In this document: in pieces, positions 43,801 to 52,050 of the stretch
Position numbering within the stretch: the first letter of the stretch is position 1
Layout of the letters: each line of letters opens with the position of its first letter
NCBI GenBank assembly: GCA_020161615.1
Contig: JAIUPD010000004.1
Location: 124,001 to 188,000 of the forward strand
Direction of reading: 5' to 3'
Length of the DNA: 64,000 nucleotides
Source of the DNA: Pseudomonadota bacterium
GTDB taxonomy: Bacteria > Pseudomonadota > Alphaproteobacteria > Rhodobacterales > Rhodobacteraceae
Notes under the pieces: model-generated
Told to the model about the DNA's origin: nothing
The model's input: the letters and a program-made list of their open reading frames with translations, nothing else
Databases searched by the model: none
Made by a program: the position numbers and the translations under genes

Positions 43801-45150
43801 ATGTCCGGGATTCCCCACGACCATTACGAGCCCAAGACCGGCGTGGAAAAGTGGCTGCACCGCCGCCTGCCGATCGTCGGGCTGATCTATGACACGCTCA
43901 TGATCCCTACCCCCAAGAACCTGAACTGGTGGTGGATCTGGGGTATCGTGCTGGCCTTCTGTCTGGTGCTGCAGATCGTCACCGGCATCGTGCTGGTGAT
44001 GCATTACACGCCGGAAGCGACGATGGCCTTCGCCTCGGTCGAGCATATCATGCGCGACGTGAACGGCGGCTACATGCTGCGCTACCTGCACGCGAACGGC
44101 GCCTCGCTGTTCTTCTTCGCTGTCTATATCCACATCTTCCGCGGCCTCTATTACGGATCGTACAAGACGCCCCGCGAAGTGACCTGGATCATCGGCATGC
44201 TGATCTACCTGGCGATGATGGCCACGGGCTTTATGGGCTATGTTCTGCCCTGGGGTCAGATGTCGTTCTGGGGCGCCACGGTGATCACCGGCCTCTTCGG
44301 CGCGATCCCGGGCATCGGCCCGATCATCCAGGAATGGCTGCTGGGCGGACCGGCGGTCGGCAACTACACGCTGAACCGCTTCTTCTCGCTGCATTACCTG
44401 CTGCCCTTCGTCATCGCGGGCCTGGTGATCCTGCACATCTGGGCCTTCCATCACACCGGCAACAACAACCCCACGGGTGTTGAGGTCCGCCGCGGCTCGA
44501 AGGAAGAGGCCGAGAAGGACACCCTGCCGTTCTGGCCCTATTTCGTCATCAAGGACCTGTTCGCGCTGGTCGTCGTGCTGGCGGTTTTCTGGGCCATCGT
44601 CGCCTTCATGCCGAACTTCCTGGGTCACCCCGACAACTATATCGAGGCCAACCCGCTGGTGACGCCGGCGCATATCGTGCCCGAATGGTACTTCCTGCCG
44701 TTCTACGCGATCCTGCGGGCCTTCACCGCCGACGTCTGGGTGGTGATCGCGGCCAACTGGCTGTCCTTCGGCATCATCGACGCCAAGTTCTTCGGCGTGC
44801 TGGCGATGTTCGGCGCGATCGCCGTCATGGTGCTGACCCCCTGGCTCGACACCTCGTCGGTCCGCTCGGGCCGCTACCGGCCGATGTTCAAGTCGTTCTT
44901 CTGGCTGCTGGTCGTCGACTTCGTGGTCCTGATGTGGGCGGGCGCCATGCCGGCCGAAGGTATCTACACCAACATCGCCCTGATCGGTGCGGCCTACTGG
45001 TTCGGCTATTTCCTGGTCATCCTGCCGCTTCTGGGCGTGCTGGAACGTCCGACGACCCCGCCCGCCACCATCGAGCAGGACTTCAAGGCCAAGGTGAAAG
45101 CCCATGCCAAGAAGTCGGGCCCGGCCCCGGAAAAGATCCCGGCCGAGTGA
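43801..45150 (+). CDS. petB: Cytochrome b of the bc1 complex
   Basis: A 449-residue membrane protein with the heme-ligand histidines in [20 protein letters not shown] (helix B) and [20 protein letters not shown] (helix D), and the quinol-oxidation PEWY motif in [16 protein letters not shown]. Eight membrane helices are visible. It begins 14 bp after the Rieske gene, with GGGAGA before the ATG. A charged C-terminal tail (Lys-rich) ends the protein. Confidence 0.97.
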   Translation: MSGIPHDHYEPKTGVEKWLHRRLPIVGLIYDTLMIPTPKNLNWWWIWGIVLAFCLVLQIVTGIVLVMHYTPEATMAFASVEHIMRDVNGGYMLRYLHANGASLFFFAVYIHIFRGLYYGSYKTPREVTWIIGMLIYLAMMATGFMGYVLPWGQMSFWGATVITGLFGAIPGIGPIIQEWLLGGPAVGNYTLNRFFSLHYLLPFVIAGLVILHIWAFHHTGNNNPTGVEVRRGSKEEAEKDTLPFWPYFVIKDLFALVVVLAVFWAIVAFMPNFLGHPDNYIEANPLVTPAHIVPEWYFLPFYAILRAFTADVWVVIAANWLSFGIIDAKFFGVLAMFGAIAVMVLTPWLDTSSVRSGRYRPMFKSFFWLLVVDFVVLMWAGAMPAEGIYTNIALIGAAYWFGYFLVILPLLGVLERPTTPPATIEQDFKAKVKAHAKKSGPAPEKIPAE

Positions 45151-45173
45151 GCGCAAGGAAGAAAGTGACCATC

Positions 45174-45962
45174 ATGATCCGCAAACTTGCCCTTTCCGCC
45201 CTGACGGCCCTTACCCTCGGCAGCGCCCCGGCGCTCGCCGCCGGGGAGGGTGGTCATATCGAGGACTTCGCCTTCTCGTTCGAAGGGCCCTTCGGCACCT
45301 ATGACCGGGCGCAGCTGCAGCGCGGCCTGCAGGTCTATACCGAGGTCTGCTCGGCCTGCCATGGCCTGCAATACGTGGCCTTCCGTTCGCTGACCGACGA
45401 GACGGGCCCCGGCCTCGATCCCGACGTGATGCGCGCCTATGCCAGCACGATGCAGGTCGAGGACGCCGCCACCGGCGAATACCGCGCCGCCGGCGGCCCG
45501 GACCACTTCCCGCCCTCGGCCATGGAAACCGCCCCGGACCTGAGCCTGATGGCCAAGGCCCGCGCGGGCTTCCACGGCCCCTATGGCCTGGGCATCAACC
45601 AGTTGCTGCACGGCATGGGCGGCGCCGAGTACATCGCTTCGTTCCTGCTGGGCTTCACCGGCGAGGAAACCGAACAGGGCGGCGCGATCTTCTACGAGAA
45701 CACCGCCTTCGGCGGCAATGTCTCGATGCCTCCGCAGCTGGAAGATGGTCTGGTGACCTATTCGGACGGCACCGAAGCCACGCCCGAACAGATGGCGCAG
45801 GACGTCGCGGCCTTCCTCATGTGGTCGGCCGAACCGCACCTGACTCAGCGCAAGCTGTGGGGCTTCGTCGGCGTCATCTTCCTGGTGCTGCTGGCCTCGC
45901 TCTTGTACCTCACGAACAAGCGTCTCTGGGCGCCGATCAAGGACGCGGCCAAGCACAGCTGA
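45174..45962 (+). CDS. petC: Cytochrome c1
   Basis: A 262-residue membrane-anchored cytochrome. Signal peptide [20 protein letters not shown]; heme c box CSACHG; methionine ligand in NVSMPPQL; C-terminal anchor [20 protein letters not shown] followed by [10 protein letters not shown]. Compared with the R. sphaeroides protein it lacks the Cys-containing insert before the Met ligand, and it has no long acidic N-terminal extension as in Paracoccus denitrificans. A GTG at 45165, nearer the AAGGAAG site, would add MTI to the start and is a real alternative. Confidence 0.95.
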   Translation: MIRKLALSALTALTLGSAPALAAGEGGHIEDFAFSFEGPFGTYDRAQLQRGLQVYTEVCSACHGLQYVAFRSLTDETGPGLDPDVMRAYASTMQVEDAATGEYRAAGGPDHFPPSAMETAPDLSLMAKARAGFHGPYGLGINQLLHGMGGAEYIASFLLGFTGEETEQGGAIFYENTAFGGNVSMPPQLEDGLVTYSDGTEATPEQMAQDVAAFLMWSAEPHLTQRKLWGFVGVIFLVLLASLLYLTNKRLWAPIKDAAKHS

Positions 45963-45985
45963 TCCCTTCGGATCACAGACCCGTG

Positions 45986-46010
45986 AAACGCGCCCCGAGG
46001 GGCGCGTTTT
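45986..46010 (+). terminator. Intrinsic terminator after petC
   Basis: Stem AAACGCGCCCC / GGGGCGCGTTT with a tiny loop, ending in TTTT; 24 bp after the stop codon. Confidence 0.85.
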
Positions 46011-46089
46011 GCCTTGGCCGGGACTGGCATCCATCTGGGGCCGCCGCTAGGTTTTTTCCGTTCATTCGATCCGATGTACCGGAGTCTCC

Positions 46090-46626
46090 ATGGTCCGTCC
46101 CGCTGCCGCCGCCCTCGCCCTCGTCGTGCTCGGCGCCTCGACGCTGCCCGTCACGGCGCAATGGCTGGCCGTGGGGCGCTGGGGAAGCGAGGGGAATTTC
46201 CGCTATGTCCGGCCGGGCACTTGGATGGTGCAACAGCAGGAAGGCGGCGTCTCGATCACCGCCGAGGGTGATCACCACGAGATCCGCATCGAACTGAGCT
46301 GCGACGCGGGCACGCCCGCCCGGCAACTGCGCCTGTCGGGGTATCGCGGCGATGCGCTGGACGAAAGCGCCCTGGCGCAGCAGGAACCGCGGCAGCAGGC
46401 GCTCACCCTGGCGCTGGACGGGCGCGCCTTCGAGCTGATGGTGGATTATCGCCCCGTCAGCCATGATTGGCTGGCGGTCGAGGCCCCGGGCTCCGATTTC
46501 CTCGATGCCTTTGCCCAGGGCTCTCGGCTCGAGATCCTGAACAAGCAGGGCGTTCGGGTCGCGGCTGTCGGACTCAACGGCAGCGGCGCCGCGCGGGCCG
46601 CCGTGCGGCGTGCCTGCGGGGTCTGA
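46090..46626 (+). CDS. Secreted hypothetical protein, 178 residues
   Basis: A signal peptide (residues 1-23, ending VTAQ) followed by a 155-residue beta-rich domain: WLAVGRWGSEGNFRYVRPGT, VQQQEGGVSITAEGDHHEIR, IELSCDAGTPARQLRLSGYR. Two cysteines (in IELSCDAG and the C-terminal RRACGV) may pair. I do not recognise the family; the layout (signal peptide, small beta domain, terminal Cys) recalls IalB-like envelope proteins, but this is only a resemblance. GGAG precedes the ATG. Confidence 0.7.
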   Translation: MVRPAAAALALVVLGASTLPVTAQWLAVGRWGSEGNFRYVRPGTWMVQQQEGGVSITAEGDHHEIRIELSCDAGTPARQLRLSGYRGDALDESALAQQEPRQQALTLALDGRAFELMVDYRPVSHDWLAVEAPGSDFLDAFAQGSRLEILNKQGVRVAAVGLNGSGAARAAVRRACGV

Positions 46627-46642
46627 TCGGGCTCGTGCCGGT

Positions 46643-47338
46643 TCAGGCGCCCAGATAGGCCGCCAGTTCCGGCGGCGGATCGGCCAGCAGCGCCTCGGTC
46701 GGGGCAGGGGGGCTGGCCCGGCCCTCGGCCACGACCAGAGTCTGATCGCAGAGCAGCCGCGCATCCTGCGGGTCGTGGGTGATCATCAACAGCGTCGCGC
46801 CCGTCTCGCCGACGATCCGCCCGACCAGCGCCAGCATCTGCCGTTTCAGCGCCGGACCCAGGGCGGCGAAGGGCTCGTCCAGCAGGATCAGCGGCCGCGC
46901 CCGCAGGAGCACCCGCGCCAGCCCGGCCCGGCCGATCTGTCCACCCGACAGCTGCGCGGGTTTGCGGTCTTCCAGCCCTGACAGCCCGGTCTCCTGCAAC
47001 GCCGTCGCCACCGCCTGCCGTTGCGCCTGCGTCAGCCGCAGCGACGGGTCCAGCCCCAGCGCCACATTGTCGAAAAGGCTCAGATGCGGGAAGAGGTTGT
47101 GGTCCTGAAAGAGGATGCTCAGCGGCCGCGCGGCGGGGGGCAGCGTGTCGATCCGTTGCCCCTGGCAGAGGATGTTCCCCCGGGCCAGCGGCAGGAAACC
47201 GGCGATGGCGCCAAGGAGGGTGGATTTCCCGGCGCCAGAGGGGCCCATGACCGCCACCCGCGCGCCCGGGCTGACCTCCAGATCCGCGGTCAGGCGAAAG
47301 CTGCCCTGCGCGATCTCCACGCCCTCAAGTCTCAGCAT
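46643..47338 (-). CDS. thiQ: Thiamine ABC transporter ATP-binding protein
   Basis: A 231-residue ABC ATPase: Walker A MGPSGAGKST, signature LSGGQIGRAGLARVL (Ile for the usual Arg after LSGGQ), Walker B LILLDEPFAALG, and a switch His in MITHDPQDA. Encoded after thiP with a 14-bp overlap, under the TPP riboswitch of the operon. It powers import of thiamine. Confidence 0.92.
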   Translation of the reverse strand: MLRLEGVEIAQGSFRLTADLEVSPGARVAVMGPSGAGKSTLLGAIAGFLPLARGNILCQGQRIDTLPPAARPLSILFQDHNLFPHLSLFDNVALGLDPSLRLTQAQRQAVATALQETGLSGLEDRKPAQLSGGQIGRAGLARVLLRARPLILLDEPFAALGPALKRQMLALVGRIVGETGATLLMITHDPQDARLLCDQTLVVAEGRASPPAPTEALLADPPPELAAYLGA

Positions 47339-48872
47339 CGCGTCCTCCCACCATCCGTTCCAGCGCCACGAAGGCGCCCAGCGACAGGGCCAGCAGCAAG
47401 ACGGCCGCCCCCGCCGATTCCCCGCTGCGATAGGCCCCCATCAGGCGGTGCATCTGCATGGGCAGGGTCTCGTTGCCCGTCTGGGCGAACAGCACGATGA
47501 CACCCAGATCCCCCATCGACAGCGCCGCGCCCAACCCCAGCGCGAAACCCGCGGGCCGCCTGAGCCGCGGCCAGAGCACCAGCCGCGCATGGGCCCCGGC
47601 GCTCAGCCCCAGCGAGGCCGAGAGCCGGGCGAAATCGGCCTCGGCCCTTCGCGCCGCGGGCAGGAGCGCGCGCAGCGCGAAGGGCAGGGCCATCGCCGCA
47701 TTGACCAGCGCCGTGACCGGCAGGGCCAGACGCGCGGGATCCACCCAAGGGTTGACGATCAGGAAAAGCCCGGTGCCGATCACCAGCGGCGAGGCGGTCA
47801 ACGCGGCCATGCCCAGCGCCTCGGGCCAGCGACGGGTCAGGGCAATGAGGGTGAGCACGCCCGCAAAGACCGCCAGCAGCGCGGTGGACAATGCCGCCGT
47901 GGCGACCGAGCGCAGCGCCGCCCACCAGACGACGGCCGACAGATCGCCCAGCCAGGGCAGGCCCCGGATCAGCACCATGCCCAGCGGCACCAGCAGGAAC
48001 AATGCCGAGGCCCCGATCGCCGCCCCGTCCAGAACCCGCGCCAGCCCGCCGGGGGCCGGTGGCGCCAGCCGGTCGAGGCCCGCGACCCGCCCCTCCGGCA
48101 GGGTCAGCCGCGCCAGCAGCAGCAGAGCGGCCAGCCCGATCCCGGCCTGCACCGCCGCCAGCAGCGCCGCGTGGCCCAGGTCGAAATCGAAGCGGAAGGC
48201 CTGATAGATCGCCAGTTCCAGCGTCGTCGCCCGGGGCCCGCCGCCCAGCGTCAGCGCCACGGCAAAGGAGGTCAGGCAGATCAGGAACACCACGGCCAGC
48301 GCCCCCGGCACCACGCGGGCCAGCATCGGTCCCTCGACATGGCGAAAGCGGGCGCTTGCGCCGAAACCCAAAGCCGCGGCCAGCCGCAGGTGCTCGGCCG
48401 GGATCCGCGCCCAGCCCTGCAGCAGCAGCCGCACGGCCAGCGGCAGGTTGAAGAAGACATGCGCCAGAACGACGCCCTGAAGACCGTAGATCGACAGACG
48501 CGGCAAGCCGGCCAGCGCCAGCAGGTCGTTCATCAGCCCGTTGCGACCCATCACCGCCAGCAGGCCGATCACCGCCACCAGCACCGGCAGGATGAAGGGC
48601 GTCCCCATCAGCACGATCAGCGCGCCCCGCCCCGCAAAGCGCCGCCGCGCCAGCGCCCGGGCCACCGGGATCGCCAGCGCGACGGAGAAGACGGCGGACA
48701 GGCACGCCTGCCAGAGGGTGAAGCGCAGCGCCGCCCAATCGGCCGCGCCCCAGCCCGCGCCGCCCTCGGCCCGCCAGGCCACTGCCGCCAGCGCACCGAG
48801 GTTCAGCAGCACGAGGGCCGCCGCCACCAGGACGGCGGCCCCCTTGAGCAGAGGCGGCGCGGCCCGCGTCAT
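47325..48872 (-). CDS. thiP: Thiamine ABC transporter permease
   Basis: A 515-residue membrane protein with two fused BPD_transp_1 halves, as in ThiP and ferric-ion permeases. First half: MGTPFILPVLVAVIGLLAVM, EHLRLAAALGFGASARFRHV (EAA loop). Second half repeats as ADFARLSASLGLSAGAHARL. Its ATG (48872) shares a base with the thiB stop (TAATG), so the genes are translationally coupled. An upstream ATG at 48896 would overlap thiB. Confidence 0.92.
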   Translation of the reverse strand: MTRAAPPLLKGAAVLVAAALVLLNLGALAAVAWRAEGGAGWGAADWAALRFTLWQACLSAVFSVALAIPVARALARRRFAGRGALIVLMGTPFILPVLVAVIGLLAVMGRNGLMNDLLALAGLPRLSIYGLQGVVLAHVFFNLPLAVRLLLQGWARIPAEHLRLAAALGFGASARFRHVEGPMLARVVPGALAVVFLICLTSFAVALTLGGGPRATTLELAIYQAFRFDFDLGHAALLAAVQAGIGLAALLLLARLTLPEGRVAGLDRLAPPAPGGLARVLDGAAIGASALFLLVPLGMVLIRGLPWLGDLSAVVWWAALRSVATAALSTALLAVFAGVLTLIALTRRWPEALGMAALTASPLVIGTGLFLIVNPWVDPARLALPVTALVNAAMALPFALRALLPAARRAEADFARLSASLGLSAGAHARLVLWPRLRRPAGFALGLGAALSMGDLGVIVLFAQTGNETLPMQMHRLMGAYRSGESAGAAVLLLALSLGAFVALERMVGGRDAET

Positions 48873-49855
48873 TACTGCGCGAGCGCCTCGCGCCATTCGG
48901 CCAGCGCCGGGTCGCGCAGCGCCAGCGCCTCATCCGCCGGGAAGAGGAGCGAGGTTTCCGGCCGGATCAGGCCCTGGAAGCCCTCGGCGAGGCCGCCTTC
49001 GGGCGTCACGGCGGGATACATCCAGTTGGTCTCGGGCAGGATCGCCTGCGCCGCGTCCGAGGCCAGGAAGGCCATGAACTGCCGCGCCAAGTCGGGCTGA
49101 TCGGTCGAGCCCACGATGCTGGCCACCTCGACCTGCAGATAATGCCCCTCGTCGAAGCGGGCGGCGGCCTTGGTCGCGTCGCCCTCGGCGATGACGTGAT
49201 AGGCGGGCGAGGTGGTGTAGCTCAGCACCATGTCGGCCTCGCCTTCCAGGAACAGGCCGTAAGCCTCGGACCAGCCCGGCGTCACCGTCAGGATCCGGGG
49301 CGCGAGGCCCCGCCAGATCGCGGCCGCCTCGTCGCCATAGGCCGCCTTGACCCACATCAGCAGGCCCAGACCCGGGGTCGAGGACCGCGGGTCCTGGATA
49401 ACCACGCTCAGGTCGCTGTCGATCAGCTCGCGGAAGCTGGCGGGCGGGGTCGGAGTCCGGGTCGTGTCATAGACGAAGGCGAACCAGCTCCAGTCAAAGG
49501 GCAGGAACAGCGGGTCCTCCCAGGTGATCGGCAGGTCGAGCGCCGTCTCGACGCCATGCGGCGCCATCAGCGGCGCGGCCTGGGCGGTGAGGTTGGTATC
49601 GAGGCCGACCACCACGTCGACATTGGTGCGTGCGCCCTCCAGCATCAGGCGGCTGAGCATGGCGGCGGCATCGCCGGGCGCGGCGAATTGCAGGTCGCAG
49701 CCGCATTCGGCCTCGAACGCCGCTTCGATCTGCGGGCCGGGGCCCCATTCGGCGACGAAACTGTCATAGGTCAGCACGTGCAAGACGGGCGTCTGGGCCT
49801 GGGCTGCCATGGCGCTGGCCATGAGCAGACCCGCGGCAAGGGTGGGATATCGCAT
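48872..49855 (-). CDS. thiB: Thiamine-binding periplasmic protein
   Basis: A 327-residue binding protein: signal peptide MRYPTLAAGLLMASAMAAQA, then VLHVLTYDSFVAEWGPGPQI, CDLQFAAPGDAAAMLSRLML, VVVGLDTNL, and PFDWSWFAFVYDTTRT, SVVIQDPRSSTPGLGLLMW, all typical ThiB segments that bind thiamine, TMP or TPP. GGAGG is present before the ATG and can be masked by pairing with an upstream GATCCTCC, consistent with riboswitch control of translation. Confidence 0.93.
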   Translation of the reverse strand: MRYPTLAAGLLMASAMAAQAQTPVLHVLTYDSFVAEWGPGPQIEAAFEAECGCDLQFAAPGDAAAMLSRLMLEGARTNVDVVVGLDTNLTAQAAPLMAPHGVETALDLPITWEDPLFLPFDWSWFAFVYDTTRTPTPPASFRELIDSDLSVVIQDPRSSTPGLGLLMWVKAAYGDEAAAIWRGLAPRILTVTPGWSEAYGLFLEGEADMVLSYTTSPAYHVIAEGDATKAAARFDEGHYLQVEVASIVGSTDQPDLARQFMAFLASDAAQAILPETNWMYPAVTPEGGLAEGFQGLIRPETSLLFPADEALALRDPALAEWREALAQ

Positions 49856-49858
49856 GTC

Positions 49859-49995
49859 GATCCTCCATTGCGACGGGCGGGGTCGGGGTGGAGGATCATC
49901 CTGTCACCTTCCCTCCGCCGGTCCTAACCGGTTCAGGTTCAACGGGTCCGCGGTCCAACCGCATCTCAGCCGGTATTTGCCGGCCCCCCGAGGTA
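49859..49995 (-). promoter_or_regulatory. TPP riboswitch (THI element) with SD-sequestering hairpin
   Basis: On the minus strand the aptamer (49905-49995) shows the conserved pieces CCTCGGGGGGCC, GGCTGAGATG, GACCCGTTGAACCTGAACCGG and GGCGGAGGGAAG. Downstream, GATCCTCC (49890-49897) pairs perfectly with GGAGGATC (49859-49866), which contains the thiB ribosome binding site. No T-run follows, so TPP probably turns off translation, not transcription. Confidence 0.92.
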
Positions 49996-50064
49996 GGACG
50001 CAACATAAGCCTTTGCAGCCGCCTCGCAAGGGGGCACGATGGAGCCAGCCAAGGGAGGACGACC

Positions 50065-50385
50065 ATGCCCATCGCCATCACCCCGGATTTCGACGGCCAG
50101 ACGGTCATCTCGACCTTCGAGATGACGCCGGGCACCTGCTCGGACGTCCTCGACGCGCTGACCGACGCCTATGAGCAGGTGATCCGCCACCAGCCCGGCT
50201 TCCTGGGCGGCGCGATCCATGTGAACGACGCGCAGACCCGGATCTCGACCTATTCGCGCTGGCAGAAGCGGGGGGATTTCCAGGCCATGCTGCGCACCCC
50301 CGAGATGCGCGAGAGGAACCGTGTCATCGCCGGGATGTGCGCCCGCTTCGAGCCGGTGATGTACGAGGTCGCGGCGGTCTATTGA
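50065..50385 (+). CDS. ABM (antibiotic biosynthesis monooxygenase-like) domain protein
   Basis: A 106-residue dimeric alpha/beta-barrel protein: VISTFEMTPGTCSDVLDALT, then YEQVIRHQPGFLGGAIHVND, ISTYSRWQKRGDFQAMLRTP and a final strand FEPVMYEVAAVY. The family includes quinone monooxygenases, heme-degrading enzymes and many of unknown activity; the substrate is not visible. AGGGAGG precedes the ATG. Reading frames that start further upstream overlap the TPP riboswitch and are not used. Two hairpin elements and a candidate small RNA follow. Confidence 0.85.
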   Translation: MPIAITPDFDGQTVISTFEMTPGTCSDVLDALTDAYEQVIRHQPGFLGGAIHVNDAQTRISTYSRWQKRGDFQAMLRTPEMRERNRVIAGMCARFEPVMYEVAAVY

Positions 50386-50390
50386 ACCAG

Positions 50391-50420
50391 GGGTGGGTGC
50401 TCGCCCACCCTGCGCGGGCG
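50391..50420 (+). terminator. Hairpin after the ABM gene
   Basis: Perfect stem GGGTGGG / CCCACCC with loop TGCTCG, starting six bases after the stop codon, followed by TGCGCGGGCG. No T-run. Resembles the hairpin after fliL (59326) in the shared CCCACCCTGCG segment. Confidence 0.5.
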
Positions 50421-50490
50421 TGGCTGGGGGCTGTTCCAAAGGCGCAAGCGGCCGAGCTCCCCAAGGCGGAGCGATGCGCGTGGGGCGACC

Positions 50491-50540
50491 CCGGGGGGCC
50501 TGCCCCCCGGACCCCCCGGGATATTTGACGAGCAAAGAAG
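50491..50540 (+). repeat. 3'-end repeat, copy D (follows ABM gene)
   Basis: Perfect hairpin CCGGGGGG-CCTG-CCCCCCGG, then ACCCCCCGGGATATTTGA and CGAGCAAAGAAG. Oriented with the upstream plus-strand gene. Confidence 0.8.
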
Positions 50541-50545
50541 CGCGA

Positions 50546-50663
50546 TTTACCGGACTTTAAGGTTAACGCTGTAATCTGGTCTCACGGTACAGGCGGGGAC
50601 GCCGATGACCGTGAGCGAAGAAGGCGGCGTGATCCCAGGGTCACGCCGCTGCGTCTTCTTTGC
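50546..50663 (+). ncRNA. Candidate small RNA between two 3'-end repeats
   Basis: A TTTACC (-35-like, 50546) and TGTAAT (-10-like, 50570) lie 18 bp apart. Transcription from about 50581 would start with a hairpin CTCACGGT ... ACCGTGAG (50581-50588 with 50608-50615) enclosing GGCG-GGGA-CGCC, then a second hairpin GCGGCGTGA ... TCACGCCGC (50624-50632 with 50641-50649) followed by TGCGTCTTCTTT, a plausible terminator. No reading frame of note. It is not linked to a known RNA family. Confidence 0.35.
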
Positions 50664-50721
50664 TCCGAAAATATCCCGGGGGGTGAATGCGCGGCACGCG
50701 CAGAGGGGGTCAGCGCCCCCC
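50655..50721 (-). repeat. 3'-end repeat, copy E (follows carboxyspermidine dehydrogenase gene)
   Basis: On the minus strand: hairpin GGGGG-CGCTGA-CCCCC, then CACCCCCCGGGATATTTTC and GGAGCAAAGAAG. Oriented with the minus-strand gene upstream of it; faces copy D. Confidence 0.8.
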
Positions 50722-50780
50722 TTCCTGGGCGCCCGAGGGCTCGGCGCCGGAGGCGTCGCGGCCGAGGGCGAAACCCCTTT

Positions 50781-52019
50781 TCAGGCGTTCCAGGCGCGGT
50801 CGCCGCTTGCGTCTTTCAACCGGGTCGGCAGGCCGATCCGGTCGAGAATCGCGAAGAAAGGCGCGGGGTCGAGTTCCTCGACATTGGCCATCCGGGCCAC
50901 GTCCCAGGTCCCCTCGGCGATCAGCATCGCCGCGGCGACCGGCGGCACGCCCGCGGTATAGGAGATCCCCTGCGAGCCGACCTCCAGATAGGCCTCCTTG
51001 TGGTCGGCGATGTTATAGACCAGCACTTCGGCCGGTTGGCCGTCCTTCGTGCCCTGCACCAGCGTGCCGATGCAGGTCTTGCCGACATAATCGGGCGCCA
51101 GCGAGGCGGGATCGGGCAATACCGCCTTCACCACTTTCAGCGGCACCACCTCCAGCCCTTCGGCCGTCACCACCGGCTTCTCGGACAGCAGGCCGAGGTT
51201 CTTCAGCACCGTGAAGACGTTGATGTAATGGTCGCCGAAGCCCATCCAGAAGCGCACATCGGCCTGCGGGTAGTGGGTGGCCAGCGAATGCACCTCGTCA
51301 TGGCCGGTCAGATAGGTCTTCTGGCTGCCGACCACCGGCAGATCCCATTCCCGGCCCACCTCGAACATGGTGTTTTCCTGCCAGGCGCCGTTCTGCCAGG
51401 AATAGACCGTGCCGGTGAATTCGCGGAAATTGATCTCGGGGTCGAAATTCGTGCTGAACCAACGGCCATGCGAGCCGGCGTTGATGTCGATGATGTCGAT
51501 CGAGGCGGGTTCGGGCACGAAGCGGTCGATGGCGAAGCGGGCATAGGCATTGACCACACCCGGGTCGAAACCCACGCCCAGGATCGCCGTCACGCCCTTG
51601 TCGGCGCAGGCGGCCTTCCGCTTCCATTCGTAATTGCCGTACCAGGGCGGCGTCTCGCAGATCTGGTCGGGCTCCTCATGGATCGCCGTGTCCATATAGG
51701 CCACGCCGGTCTCGATGCAGGCGTCCAATACCGGCATGTTGACGAAGACCTGGGCCACGTTGATGACGATCTCGCACCCCGTCTCGCGGATCAGCGCGGC
51801 CACCTGGTCCGTGTCGCGGGCGTTGACGGCATGGGCTTTCAGAACGCCGTCCACCTTCATCGCGCCTTTCTCGTGCACCGAGGCGATGATCGCCGCGCAT
51901 TTCGAAAGGGTCCGGCTGGCGATATGGATTTCGCCCAGAATGTCGTTGTTCTGCGCGCATTTATGCGCCACGACTTGGGCGACGCCCCCGGCTCCGATGA
52001 TCAGGACATTGCGTTTCAT
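50781..52019 (-). CDS. Carboxyspermidine/carboxynorspermidine dehydrogenase (saccharopine dehydrogenase family)
   Basis: A 412-residue member of the Lys1/saccharopine dehydrogenase family: Rossmann start MKRNVLIIGAGGVAQVVAHK, ASRTLSKCAAI, INVAQVFVNMPVLDACIETG, and ILGVGFDPGVVNAYARFA. The C-terminal half carries SHGRWFSTNFDPEINFREF, which sets carboxy(nor)spermidine dehydrogenases apart. With the decarboxylase encoded just upstream it makes spermidine or norspermidine from aspartate semialdehyde and a diamine. AAGGAGG precedes the ATG. The two genes are 31 bp apart. Known in Vibrio and in many alphaproteobacteria as the alternative to SpeD/SpeE. Confidence 0.92.
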   Translation of the reverse strand: MKRNVLIIGAGGVAQVVAHKCAQNNDILGEIHIASRTLSKCAAIIASVHEKGAMKVDGVLKAHAVNARDTDQVAALIRETGCEIVINVAQVFVNMPVLDACIETGVAYMDTAIHEEPDQICETPPWYGNYEWKRKAACADKGVTAILGVGFDPGVVNAYARFAIDRFVPEPASIDIIDINAGSHGRWFSTNFDPEINFREFTGTVYSWQNGAWQENTMFEVGREWDLPVVGSQKTYLTGHDEVHSLATHYPQADVRFWMGFGDHYINVFTVLKNLGLLSEKPVVTAEGLEVVPLKVVKAVLPDPASLAPDYVGKTCIGTLVQGTKDGQPAEVLVYNIADHKEAYLEVGSQGISYTAGVPPVAAAMLIAEGTWDVARMANVEELDPAPFFAILDRIGLPTRLKDASGDRAWNA

Positions 52020-52050
52020 TTACCCATGCACCTCCTTGGGGCTTACCCGT

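Noticed and set aside
49888-50064. N-terminal extension of the ABM protein
   Set aside because: It would be read through the antisense of the TPP riboswitch; AGGGAGG marks the ATG at 50065.
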